This document shows positions 13,301 through 25,000 of a stretch of DNA of 64,000 bases, one piece after another (position 1 is the first letter of the stretch; each line of letters begins with the position of its first letter). The notes beneath the pieces were generated by a model, which worked only from the letters and a program-made list of their open reading frames with translations, did not search any database and was not told the origin of the DNA. The stretch comes from Chromobotia macracanthus (Eukaryota; Chordata; Actinopteri; Cypriniformes; Botiidae). The position numbers and the translations under genes were made by a program. Where the stretch lies: the NCBI GenBank assembly GCA_036877525.1, contig JAZGTH010000072.1:682001-746000 (forward strand). The letters run 5' to 3'.

Positions 13301-13999
13301 GTAAGGAATAGGAAATAAAGAATGTAGTAAATGTACTATTTACTTTATATGTGTTTGGTGTGCTTACCTAAAATAATACTTTACCCTTGCTGAAAAATAC
13401 AAAAGTACAGTATTGCTCATTTGGCAGGCTTATGAAACAGCAGGTTTGCATGCCAGAACTACATTTCCCATCAATCTCTGTGGCAGAAAATAATTTTTAA
13501 AATGGATTGATGACACATTGATTACACACCTATTGCACATGCTTTGTTTCTCATGGTGTTATGTTTTTGTTGAAGTATAAAAAAGGGAAAAAAATTAAAT
13601 TGTTCAAAGCATTCATTTTTCTTTTAATCAAAGTCATGCATCAAAATTACGTTACTATCCCTAAAAATAAGTAGAAATGTACCAGAAAGACTTTAAAAAT
13701 TGGTGAAAATTAAAGGGTACGAAATCAGGGCTGACAGATTTGAGTCCTGGTGTTTGCCAGATAACATTGTGTTTGGCTAATTTGAACCTCAGACACCATG
13801 GAAAAAAGAAAAATCAGAAGCCAGGCAAAGACCACCACCAAATGAAGAGAGTTCAGTCTAAAACCGAGTATCATTACCCATCATGCAATCTGTTCTTACT
13901 CCAGCTCTGTTCACTATCTCCTCCTCCTCCTGCTCCACTATGGCTTTGAAAAGCTCTTGTCTTCTGGTATTAAGTGTTTAATCTGTGATCTCATGTCTT

Positions 14000-14180
14000 G
14001 ATTCAGCTAGAGCACACAATGGGTGCGAATTACCCCAGGCAAGCGAATGCGTAATTAGCCCACTCTGCCATGACACTCCACTGCATGGGCCTTTGAAGGC
14101 TTAGATTATTAATGTAGCCCTTCAATAGGCCTTTGTCACATCCACGTGCTAATGCTTGCTAATGGCTAAGCAGTCGCTGT
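14000..14180. promoter_or_regulatory. candidate conserved non-coding block
   Basis: This is repeat-free sequence with gcgtaattagccc, ccacgtgct (E-box CACGTG), cctttgaagg (palindromic, TCF/LEF-like) and a second cctttg word. It has balanced composition unlike the flanking A+T-rich intron. Enhancer function is inference only. Confidence 0.28.
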
Positions 14181-14819
14181 TGTCCTCTCACCTTTGACCA
14201 GTGTGTAGACTGAGGATCCCTGCTTGGATGCATTATGGGCATCACATGATCTCTGTTAATACCTTTAAACTTTCTGTTATAGGATTGCACATGCATCTCT
14301 GTTAATTCCTGCAAACTTCCTGTTGCACAGGTTTCGTTTCAGACTTTTGCAATCTTCAGACTTTTTGTCTGATTTATTTCTTTGATTTTTTTCTTTATTG
14401 ATCAGAAGTTGCTTAGTTTCGACATTGTTGAGGTCTTTTCTGAAGCTTGTCTGAAAACTGTATGATGTTTCCATACAGAAAAACTCAAATTTTGAGTTCA
14501 GTTAAGTCTCATTCACTCTTAATGGTAATTTTATTGCTGAGGGGAAAGTTTAGATATTAAAGAGATGTCTGTGATATTGTTTTTTTCTATAAAATATAAT
14601 GATTAATATTCAATTTTTTTTACACAAAATAGTTTATATAGTTTAAATTGAAAAAAAGAAAAATTGAAAAATTGAAATGTTTATATTAAATGTATATTAA
14701 TATAAATAACATTAATTACTATGATAAAATTAATTTTATTCATTTATATTAACATTATAATATTAAATTTAGTTATCTATTGACAAGGCTGTCTTAAGAA
14801 GGCTTAATTCCAACCAATC

Positions 14820-15170
14820 AAATGGCATGGTTAATATATCTGTATTTCAGTTATAAGTGTCTTTGTTTGTATGATGCATTGAATGCATGATGCCTTCTAG
14901 ATGCATTTATTTGCAGTCTATCATTCCTGCTGCTGCAGGAAGTTAGTGTGAAGACCAGCGTGTTTGTTTTTATTATTAAAACTGTCACTCCAGTGACAGC
15001 TGTCCTCTCAGCACGACATTCCTTGTTTACACACAAATTCTGTATGCCTTCCTCTCAGATGATTTATCGAAGCTCAAGTTTATTCATTCAGAATGGCTCA
15101 TTAAAATCACCTTGCTCGCCTGGCGCTTCTGAAGTCGCCTGCCCCGCTGTGACGAAATGGTGTTTTTCCG
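14820..15170. promoter_or_regulatory. candidate conserved non-coding block with TGACAG palindromes
   Basis: This is a repeat-free block. CTGTCACT-CC-AGTGACAG (14982-14999) is a perfect inverted repeat of the MEIS/TGIF-type TGACAG word, and it overlaps a second palindrome, GACAGCTGTC (14995-15004). Nearby are ttgaatgcatgatgc and ctcattaaaatc. No ORF or exon signature is present. Confidence 0.32.
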
Positions 15171-15940
15171 CAGAGTGTGTCCTACTGACTCTTAAGTAAA
15201 GGGTCCTTTTAGACATGTCGCTTGCAGAAATAGAAAATACTCTGTCCTTCCATCACCAAAAGACGTGTGGCTATCAGGGCGGACTTGGGTCATCACCGGC
15301 AACCCAGCCTGGGCGTACGCAAGAGACAGCTTGCTTGAAGAATTTAGATTAAACACATATCCCAGATGAGTCAATAGATGACCTCAGTTGAGAACTGTGA
15401 TGAGGAGAGAGTGACCCGATGTGATGAGGCCATAGTGGACGAGCCGTAATTCTGGCCAGGGCATTACATAACATAATTCAGGGCTGCACCAGTACACAAA
15501 ATTCACGGTTTAATATGATTTTAGTACAGCAGGGACAACAAATAAGGTGTCTTATTTTATTTTTGCACTGTGAGTGAGGGTAAAATCAAAACCGCTGCAC
15601 TGCACAACAGATGGTAAGGTCGCAGTAATCCTTCAAAAATCTCAAGTGCAAGTGATTAAAGAATGTAATGGGAAAGAGAAAAGGAGAATGAGTGCTCCAC
15701 TGAAGGATATCTTCCAACTACAGCACAAGTACACAGACTCTGATAAGACCTTCAGGCTAGCTGAAGATGCCTCAATCTGACTCTTAAATGTTTACAATCT
15801 CATTATATATACTTGCCCTTTTTTGAAATGTCCTTTGTTTAAATTTGCTCTTCCAAACACATCTGCTAACTGTGAATACTGATGTGAGAATGACAGTATG
15901 TTTTCTTTAAGAGAGTTCTGATTTCATAGCACTGTCATCT

Positions 15941-15973
15941 TAAAGTTATAGGTCACCAAAAAATGAAAAATCT
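15941..15973 (+). mobile_element. fragment of a cyprinid MITE-like repeat
   Basis: taaagttataggtcaccaaa then aaatgaaaaatct resembles the left end of an abundant cyprinid DNA repeat that opens with a TIR like aaagggatagttcaccc followed by aaaaatgaaaattctgtcat. Only the end is recognisable. Confidence 0.45.
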
Positions 15974-16821
15974 AAAATAAAGTTTGTCATATAACAATTA
16001 TATGAAGTTTTTGTATATGCATGTAAGATCTGCAAGTACTATCTGGGTAAATTCAGAATCGAAGTGTTGGAGATACTGTTTTCTCAGGAAGGTCACAGAA
16101 TCCCCATCCTTGCTCTAGTTAACGATGGGAGACTGCAGCGTTCCAATGACTACACCAACGCAGAACTCCGTGCCAAACCTCAGAAGCCTGTGCCAATTGC
16201 TTCTTTCTCCTCTTTTGGCTCAATACTTTGTGAGAGATTGCTAAGCTTGCAAGTGCATAATTACTTGCTCAGTGGTCTGTTGGAACAGGTCTCCTCACAC
16301 CTTCAGTCTCTTGCACCAAATGAAGTATCTTTTCTGAGAGAGGCGATAAATCACACTCACAAGTCACCAGGAAGTAGCGTTGTTAATTTACTTCCGGTTG
16401 CAGTTTTTTCTTGTCAAGAATTCTTATGCTGAGGTATTTAAGCATCTTGAAAATGTATGACATAATTTGGCATTATACAGGCACGTAGATTTTACTGTTT
16501 TTATGAAGTAAATATGATTGCTGCTTACTTACAAAGAGCTTTGTGTCACAATATGGTTTTGTGGGTGGTTGCCAGCGTGGCTATGCAGCTGCTAGGTTGT
16601 TCTGAGCGGTTTCATGCGCTCTTGAAACCAGCACATAAAATATATATTTAAATATATTTTCATGTGCTGAGTTTTCTAATGTTCCTCAGTATGAGGTGAG
16701 AAGGTCTCTCATGCACAGGCTGCAGTGTTAATTGCAGAGGTTCTGTCGGGTGTGAGCAGGGACTGTCCTGTCTTTAGTAAGCAGATGGTGTTGGAAAGAT
16801 TGTCTGAACCGTAGGCCTCTC

Positions 16822-16985
16822 GCAGTGCTGGGAAAGCTACTTTAAACTGAGCTTGCCAAGCTACATGCAACTCATAATTTAAAATAGCTAAACTGCAGCC
16901 AAATTACTCTATTAAAAAAGTACTTTGAAAGTAGCTAGTTAGCAAGTAGCATTTCAGAGAGGCTAGCAATAGCAAGCTAGCTTTG
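16822..16985 (+). mobile_element. hAT-like non-autonomous element, degraded
   Basis: It begins cagtgctgggaaagctactt, close to the hAT-type TIR (CAGTGTTGGGGAAGCTAC) seen in many fish. The interior repeats the words agctac, gtagctagttag and agcaagctagc, as those elements do. There is no transposase reading frame. The right end is uncertain. Confidence 0.55.
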
Positions 16986-17100
16986 AAATCATAAGATCTC
17001 ATGAACACATACAAGGTGGGAGGAAAGTAGGACATCCTATCATTGAATTCAGGCCAAACACAATGATTGGACAAAATTTTACGGTCCTGCGCCTTCCACA

Positions 17101-17102
<2 letters not shown>

Positions 17103-17168
<66 letters not shown>
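17103..17168. repeat. (AT)33 microsatellite
   Basis: About 66 bp of uninterrupted AT run into ttatatataatt. The apparent ORFs across it (IYIYIY) are artefacts. Length is likely polymorphic and prone to assembly error. Confidence 0.97.
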
Positions 17169-17176
<8 letters not shown>

Positions 17177-19259
17177 ATTAAAAAAACAAAAAGCTGTGAA
17201 AAGTATCCTGTGAAACTAGCCATACAGAAGTATACAGTATGCAGGAGATTTTGATGAATAAATACACTTGGTATTTTTTAGAAAATAATATAATAACTCA
17301 TAAATACATAAATGTGAGCTACATACAGTATGAGGACTCCAAGATCAAGCCTTAACATTTTAGTTTTTTATTTAACAAAACATGCGTTGTGAGATCAAGT
17401 GATGAAATGGTTGTTTAAAGTGATGAAAGTGAAGGAATGATAAAAGAACAGATAAGTTTCTGACTGTTTGCTACATGATATCCTCAAGTTGACTGGATCT
17501 GCCTGTGGTGGGTGTCGTCATGCAGCTAAACCAGTTACTTGTCTTTGTCCATTGCATACGATTGGAAGAATAAGATGAACTATTCCTCCATCAAGAGCCA
17601 AAAAGGCCCAATTACGTGAAATATTCCCCTTTTCTCCCTCATGTAGTGAAAATAAGAAATAGAGATATGAGCTCTGTGTTGTAAACCTGTGCTTGCTGTC
17701 TGCTGTCTGCCAGCTGCCTTCTTAGGCAGTATCCAAACTGCAATGAAACTCATTCCATAAGTCATTGATTTTAACGTAATAAAATCAGCTGTTTCACGTA
17801 TGGATAGCGAAGATAATAGCTTCATGTGGTGTGGTAATGGTTAATATTACTCAGAGAAATTACCAAAATGGTTTTGATGTTCCGTTCAGGCTCTTTGGAA
17901 GATGGATGTTATTAAGGTTATTTTCAAATTTATTTATCTGCAGTTCTCATAGTATTTTTAAAAAGTTTTAAGTTATAAAGCGGACTTAACTTTAAAGTTT
18001 TACTCGCTTTGGGGTGTTTTCAGTTGACATTTACGCACAGACGCCATGGAACTAACAAATATTTAGTAAAAAACTATATATATTTATATAAAATGATTAT
18101 GTGTGTGTGTGTACTTTAAGCTCACAAACCCTTCCAGCTTTTTTTTTTACCCATTTTTTCCAGTGTTAGATCTTGTCTTCACAGTAACACAGTTCAAAGT
18201 CATTGGTCTGTTAAAAGGTCAGTTACTTTAGGGGTGAAGAGGACTGGCTGCATCATCTCTGCCTGCAGTTCTCAACTGGTTTTGTTTCAGGACTGGACAT
18301 CAAGTGGTGACCCAAAAGTTAAAAAAAATAATAGAATATTATACAATATTAAATAAAAATAATACGTAGTCTCCTGCCTCCCTCTTTCTTTTTTGCAAAT
18401 TGTACGATGGGGCCTGATAAGTCATTCCCCTATTGGGGCTCAGTGGAGCTGATTTGAAAAACTACAAAAGATCCACACAATACAATGCGTCTCTTATAGG
18501 TACTTGAGAGAATACAAAGTCTTTTTGTTGTTTAAACAGAGATGTGAAAGTGAAGGCCGAGGGTTGTCTCTCTCGTTCCTGTCTCTCTTTTCCTTTTAGT
18601 TTTGTCAGATTGCTCTCCTTTTGCATCATACCTGCTCTCATGATAAACTGTTCTTTGCTCTGTCTCCAGAACTGTTTGACTGCTCCGTTTTTTTTGTCCA
18701 GCTACAGCTGTATACAGTTAAGTTTCAGCTCTGGAGAGCATTGAGTTGTGATGGGGGGCATAAAACTAGATCAGTACCCGCACTCCACTTTCATTTCACG
18801 CTGTCATGTCATGCGTTTACCGTGGCAGTCACATTCCCAAAAAAGCAAATCATGGACGTCGTGGTGTATTGTATGATAGATGGTTGCTAGGCAACCAGAT
18901 GTTCACGTTATACCCTTTTATTTCCGTCCCTGCTAGTTTGCATCAGTGTGAATTGGCTAGCAATCAGGGTGCCTAATTAAGAAGTACGTCTTTATGTTCT
19001 AAATCATTTATTTAAAATGGTCTCATCTTTTTAGACAAGCTCTTCGTGCAACAGGAAAAATGAATATTGAAAATATTGTGGACGCGGAAGTGGCTTGTGA
19101 GGAGGCGTTGTTGTGTGCTCTAATTGGGATTCTTAAAAGAAAGCAGAAATTCAATACAAGTTGAATTCATTTTTCTGTGCTGTTCGGGACCTTATTTGGC
19201 TTAATTTGGGCTAATGGATTCTGTATGTTGGGGATCAGTGCTCTTAAACTAGCCCTGAC

Positions 19260-19760
19260 TTTGCCTGAATGCATCTACTCTCTGCTCTTAGAGTGAGCTA
19301 GCGCATATTAGTTCACTTTCCGGCCTTCCTTTCCTTGAATAATTTGCTCACCGCCACATTAAACGTAAATGTTCCCTCCGAAGCCTTTCTCCAAGCTCAC
19401 GAAAAATCAGCCGACAAACCAATTGATTTAGCACAGACACAGATACATTCAAACGTATCTGGCGTTGACGTGTGGTTTGCTATGTTTATCGTGTTATCTG
19501 TTCAGTAATTTAGCCCTTAAGAATACTTTTGATTTGCCTTGTATGCCTGTAGTTGTTTTTCTCAGAAAAAACAGTGCAAATTAGATTCTGCCCCTTTCAT
19601 TATTGGCCTTGTGTCTTGTTTCATTTCGAGATGAATTAGTTCACTTCCAAAAACAACTGCCTGTCTGGAATGTAATTGATTATTTGAAAAGGGTGGGTGG
19701 AGAAAAGGCTCTGTGGAGGAATAATTTGTTCATAACAGCTTTAGTGCCGGACGCAGTATA
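19260..19760. promoter_or_regulatory. candidate conserved non-coding block
   Basis: About 500 bp lack recognisable repeats, with G+C above the surrounding intron and words such as gcgcatattag, aaaccaattgatttag, cattattggcc, gatgaattagttc and tgtaattgattat. It is a plausible enhancer or GRB element by composition only. Confidence 0.28.
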
Positions 19761-19916
19761 ATCTCTGACAATGAGTAAGCATGGACGGTATTAGCATATT
19801 GCTAGTGTTTGTACGTTATGGGGATGTTGTGGAATGTCATGGAATGTTTTTATAATTAGAACAATTTATACATTTTATAATCCTTTAGATCAAAGCGTTT
19901 TGGAATAATCCTGTCT

Positions 19917-20198
19917 AACTGTTTTAGGTTGCAAAAACGTTTCCCTAGCATTTCCATTATGTAACAAAAAAGTTAAAGATGTTATTTGAATGTTCTAGGA
20001 ACATTCAAAACGTTACTACTTTTTTACAAACTTTTTTAAATTCTGTAATTTTTTAAAACGTTCCACAAACAAGAGTAAAGTTTTTGATACATAGATATAT
20101 AATATTAAAAAAGTTCTGCTAACATTACTGCAAGAACTTTGAGAGCACTTTTAGAGAACATTCATCAACGTTCTGAGAACATTCCCTGTTACCTGGGA
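19917..20198 (+). mobile_element. interspersed repeat, CCCAG-ended family, copy B
   Basis: It begins actgttttaggttgcaaaaa, contains ttccattatgtaacaaaaaa, aatgttctaggaacattcaa and taatattaaaaaagttctgc, and ends attccctgttacctggga (terminus CCCAGGTAACAG on the reverse strand). Collinear with copies A and D read on the opposite strand. No ORF is present. Confidence 0.65.
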
Positions 20199-21550
20199 TG
20201 ATAAACAAGTTCTGTCCAACGTCCATTTTTTGACTGGCAGTATATGTGCTATTAAGGCTGACATTTGTCATAGTGAGCAAAACCTAAACACTCAACTCTG
20301 TTCCTTTGACTGTAGTTTTAAGCTAATGTGCTCACGGCTGTTCTGTACACTCTGAATTCTTTGTTACAGATTCTATATTCTGCTGATGTCCAAAAATAAT
20401 GTTCAACACCACTGTCAGAGTGCAGGGGTCAAAAAGAGCGTAGTATTATTCTGCCTTTTTGTGTTTGTACAGGACTGTGTTTTTTCCAAGTGTTGGGTGT
20501 AGGAGATAAACAAGTCTATTTTTGACATATTCTCTTTGTGTGGAATTTTCTACTCGATCCACTGTGATTTGCGAGAGTATTGGTATACTGCATGTGTGGT
20601 TTATGGCTTTATTTTATATAGACTTGATTTTGGACCTGCTAGGTCTCTTAACATCTCCATGTGCATGTAAAATCACATTTATTATGTATCTGTTGTAAAA
20701 TATTTGCTTGCAAGCTTATTTTTGGTTTTGGGTATTTACTAAACTACTTGTCTCTCTGGGTTTGAACGGCAGTTATTGATGAGTTAACATCTCGTAATTA
20801 ATCTTCTATTCACTAATGGCCTCTGGGAGTGATGACCCATGACAGATCAATAATATTGTTATTCCTGCTGTCCCTCCATTTGCACTGTTATGGATTTTGA
20901 ATAGTTCAAGGAGGTGATACCATGGTAACAATTTCCCATCTCATCTCCCATCTAACCACCTTCCCAGCTCATCCCTGCTGGAAAAGGCCAGGCCAAACTA
21001 GTTTAAGGTGACAAGCTTTTATTGGTCAGTGATTCTGATGATCTAAACCAAGTGACAACTCTTGCCCTATCCAAAAGCCATTGTGTACCAAAACTTTAAA
21101 AACACTAACCCATGTGTTACGTTCTCACATGGATAATGAATAATTAGAGTGACGGTCCCTTTAAGGATAACTGATGTAGACCAATTACATGTGCTAAAAT
21201 TATTGACAGCCTAATTACCAAACATTCTAAAACTCTAGAGTGTTCAAAATTTGACTCTGTATTGGAAGAAGTGTGAAAATCAATAGTTCTTTCAGCTTAA
21301 GACAGCCATGCTTGGCTTCTCGGGCTTTCTGTTCCAAAATGTAATTTGCAGGGATTTCAGCTTTTATTTTCCGAAACATCTCCTTATTTACTCAGAGGGT
21401 TGGGGTTTGCATGGCCAGGGAATGGCCAATTTCATGCCTGTTGATTTCCAAGACTGATGTCATTGATTATTGTTTGATGCGGAGCAGGAACAATCTCTGA
21501 TTGGTTTGTTCATTCCTTTCCTCTTCAGTGTGTTGTTTGAGAGGTGGAGT

Positions 21551-21566
21551 GTGTGTGTGTGTGTGA
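21551..21566. repeat. (GT)8 microsatellite
   Basis: A short GT run about 280 bp upstream of exon 2. Confidence 0.85.
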
Positions 21567-21840
21567 GAGAAGTCATTGTGTTCCTTCTACCCCAGCGTTA
21601 AATGACCCTCTCAAATCACAATCAGAGTTTATCAGTTTGTCCTACTCTCTACGGAAGCAACCTCAGATTTGCTCCTTTAATAATTCTCTCTCTGTTTTTT
21701 CTCTTTCTCTCCCTTTTCCTTACATTCACTGCTTTTAAATTACCTTTCCAATTCTCCTTTCTGTTCTATTAAACTTATTATTCATTGAATTCTGTCCTGT
21801 CTTACATTTACTCCATTCATCTGACCTCTCCTTTTTTCAG

Positions 21841-22072
21841 CTGGTGGGTGGTGAGTTTGACCTGGAGATGAATTTCATCATCCAGGATGCGGAAAGCATC
21901 ACCTGCATGGTGGAGCTGTTGGAGCACTGTGACGTAACCTGCCAGGCGGAGATCTGGAGCATGTTCACCGCCATCCTGCGAAAGAGTGTGCGCAACCTGC
22001 AGACCAGCACGGAGGTGGGACTCATCCAGCAGGTGCTGCAGAAGATGAGCTCAGTTGATGACATGATCGCAG
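21841..22072 (+). CDS. nbea: neurobeachin exon 2
   Basis: Local residues 1-77 (232 nt, phase 0 in, 1 out) start with LVGGEFDLEMNFIIQDAESI and end with SSVDDMIA. They form part of the N-terminal helical (ARM-like) region. The acceptor ctccttttttcag has a good pyrimidine tract; the donor is GCAG|gtcagc. The open frame happens to continue into the intron to 22308, but the family sequence stops matching at the donor. The next exon supplies DLLVDML. Confidence 0.97.
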
Positions 22073-25000
22073 GTCAGCACCAAAGCAAAGCTTTTTCAGA
22101 GATTATAGGTATTCACAAGTCCTGTTACTATAAATGGGGAAAAGTGCAATGCTCACTATGGCCACTTCAGCGAAGCAAGTCCCGTCCTCAAGTAAAAAGA
22201 GCCAATCGTCAGTCATTAAAAATCATTAAAAATGAACAGTTCTTTAGGGGAGGGGCTCTGTACAGAGTGTACTTGTCAGTACTTACCAATAGAGTTTTAT
22301 TAGCGTAATTTGAACTTAAGAGTCAAAATTTATGGTACAATTGATGTCAGGTTCAAATGTTGGTTGGAAAAGAAATATGTTGTTTTATTCCAACCTTAGC
22401 TAACGATTTTAAAGATATTGGTCTTCCCCATTTAAGTAGATAGACTTTGGTCTTGTATGACTGAAACAGCTTCCTGGAGGCCTTGCAAATATGGCTGTTG
22501 AGTACAGAGACTTCCTTGAAGTGACTTTGGCTTTTTAAGACAATTACAGAGATAATTTATTGCAAATAAAAGTTGTTACACGATCTGAACATTGTACACC
22601 ACAGAACAGAACCTGATTTGTGCTTGTTCAATTGAAGTCGACATGAAATCAGAACAATTCCAATTTACATTCCAAATGCTCGTTCCTGCTTTTATTGTGC
22701 ATGTTTCATCTCTCTGAAGAGAAAAGAAACCCAGTAGTTTCTTTGCTAATCTTTGTAGTATCACACACTCGTCCATATGTCCCAATGTTCTGCAATTTGA
22801 TTCCATTACGTTAGAAAAATGGGTTTCATTGTCTCGCTGAACCCCTCATTGTGCATTCTGTGTTCGATATCTCTGTGTAATTACGATCAGTGGACCGTGG
22901 CCGGCGTTTATTGCAGGGGGTAATGTGTAAAATTGCCTCTGTGTGTAAATTTGGAAGAAAGCCTCTCTCTTACCGTTATTTAGCCAGATCCGAGTGTTAC
23001 CAAAATGCCGCTTCTAATCAATCTGTTAGCCCTCATATAATTCTAGTTTCTGACCATTTTTTGACCAGATTTGTTTGGCCTTTGAGCGAATGGCGTGGTG
23101 TTTAACAAGGTTATTTTGAAAATCAAATTATAGTAATATTTAGGTTCTACAAACATCACTGCTAAGGGATTGTTATTGTCCTCTAAATTAGATTATTTCT
23201 TCTCCTACGCTGCATTTTAAAGAGCCTCTAAATTCGTAACGCAGATGTATCACTTACATGGCAAATTACATCAGCAGTTTGACACCGAGCCACTACAGCC
23301 AATACGTGAATGAATAGAGTTGCATTTTTCTTTGCCGATGAGGGCCATGGGTCTGATGACTAAAGCCCAGAAGCCTCAGGAGAACCAGCTCTGTAGATAA
23401 TGTTCCAGCAGGAAGATAATGTATGGCTTCCTGCCACAAATGACATCATCTTCATGAGCCTGCAATTCTCAGCACCGATAATGCTGAGTCATGCTATTAT
23501 CTACCTCTCTGCCTTTCTCTAGATCTCTTAGTGGACATGCTGGGGGTTTTGGCCAGCTACAGCATCACAGTAAAGGAGCTGAAGCTGTTGTTCAGCATGC
23601 TGAGGGGGGAAGGAGGCGTTTGGGTAAGTTTATAAGATTCTAAGACTTGTGGTCATTGGCCAGTTCCCTCAAGAGACCTCTAACAGGCCCGATCAATGAT
23701 CTCCTGTCCAGCCTTCTCCACAGACAGATCTGTTTGGGGTTGTCGTGTATCAATTCAAACTTTGCTGTCGTGTTTAATTCTGATGGACCGACTATTGATT
23801 GGCTGAAGTGGTGGCCATTTTGATGAGGTCATTAATGATAAAGTTTAATATTTTTGCTATAGTTGTAGGAAATATTTTAGGAAATATGTCTAAAATGTTG
23901 CCTGAAGTTCTTATTTTTATTCTCATTATAACTTAATAATTTCCTTCTCTCTTTCTCACTAACTACAGTGTCCTATTCTAATTGTCCTCTCTTCTGTTCC
24001 TCCATGTGTCTCGTGTCCATAGCCAAGGCACGCGATTAAGCTCTTGTCAGTGCTGAATCAGATGCCTCAGCGTCACGGCCCGGACACCTTCTTCAACTTC
24101 CCAGGACGAAGTGCGGCGGTGAGACTCCCTGATCGTTTACAAACAAAGATTAATTTCAGAGTAGTTCCAAACATTGTTAGCATGAGATTACATAAACCCA
24201 ATAACTTTCACAATATGTGCAAGGATACCTGGAAAGTCATACTCAACTTATACAAATGACGTCAGTTCAAAGTTTCTTTTCCAACTAAATAATTCATGTT
24301 AGTGTTTTAATAGGAACATTGCGCTTTTTAATACCTCTGGTAAACCGTCATTGTAAGTGTGCCATTGTAAAAGCATTTTCTACAGTTTTTACAAACTTAG
24401 GGACACATTTAATATATTCAGTGGAAATGGACAGCATTGAGATTGAACAAAACATTGTTTTATAAGTGGTCAGCCATCGGCTTGTTCCGCAAATGTAGTT
24501 TTCATTGTTCTTGAGACTGTGTGTCAATGTGTGGTTCATAATTTCCTTGTCTCTTGCCCCTGGCAGGCCATTGCTTTGCCGCCCATTGCTAAGTGGCCTT
24601 ACCAGAATGGATTCACTCTCAACACTTGGTTCCGAATGGACCCTCTCAATAATATCAATGTAGACAAGGATAAACCATACCTATACTGGTGAGTTTAATA
24701 TGTATTATATATTAAGAAAGATTTAATATTTTTTTATTGCTGATCTAGGACCAGAGGTCCAGCACTGTCCAGTTGTATCATACTCATTAAAATGTAAATT
24801 CCAGGACTGATCTCAGTGCAGTAGCTCAGAGCGACACAGACCAACACCTGTGAGTTTCAAGCTACTCAGTGTGGTGGAAACACAGGAGATCTGTGCATAT
24901 GAAAAATTATATTACCATTTCTATTTGAAGTGGTAAGTGTCTCTACAGGGCTGGCCCACAAGAAGAGGCTGCTAATTTAGGAGTGCTGAGCCCTGCCCTA

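Larger units (their letters stand above)
1..21840 (+). other. nbea: intron 1 (3' part), non-coding
   Basis: At least 21.8 kb lie upstream of exon 2 with no exon recognisable on either strand. In particular the expected upstream peptide (RMKFAVLIGLIQVGEVSN-like) is absent, so the first coding exon is outside the window. The stretch is A+T-rich with scattered microsatellites, old transposon and SINE remnants, and several repeat-free blocks that look like candidate regulatory elements; these are listed separately. The rest (roughly 1-2800, 3100-8300, 8600-10400, 17200-19250, 20200-21800) shows nothing else I can name. Confidence 0.85.

Noticed and set aside
16064..16432. 122-codon + strand open frame in intron 1 (and a 68-codon frame at 15574-15780)
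   Set aside because: Sequence not recognised, not bordered by splice sites in a matching phase, and lying between transposon remnants.
17063..17254. IYIYIY-type frames on both strands
   Set aside because: Translation of the (AT)n microsatellite only.
18264..18330. Possible hAT-type remnant (ttctcaactggttttgtttc ... gtggtgaccca)
   Set aside because: Reminiscent of a fish hAT repeat end, but too short and without a second terminus to call.
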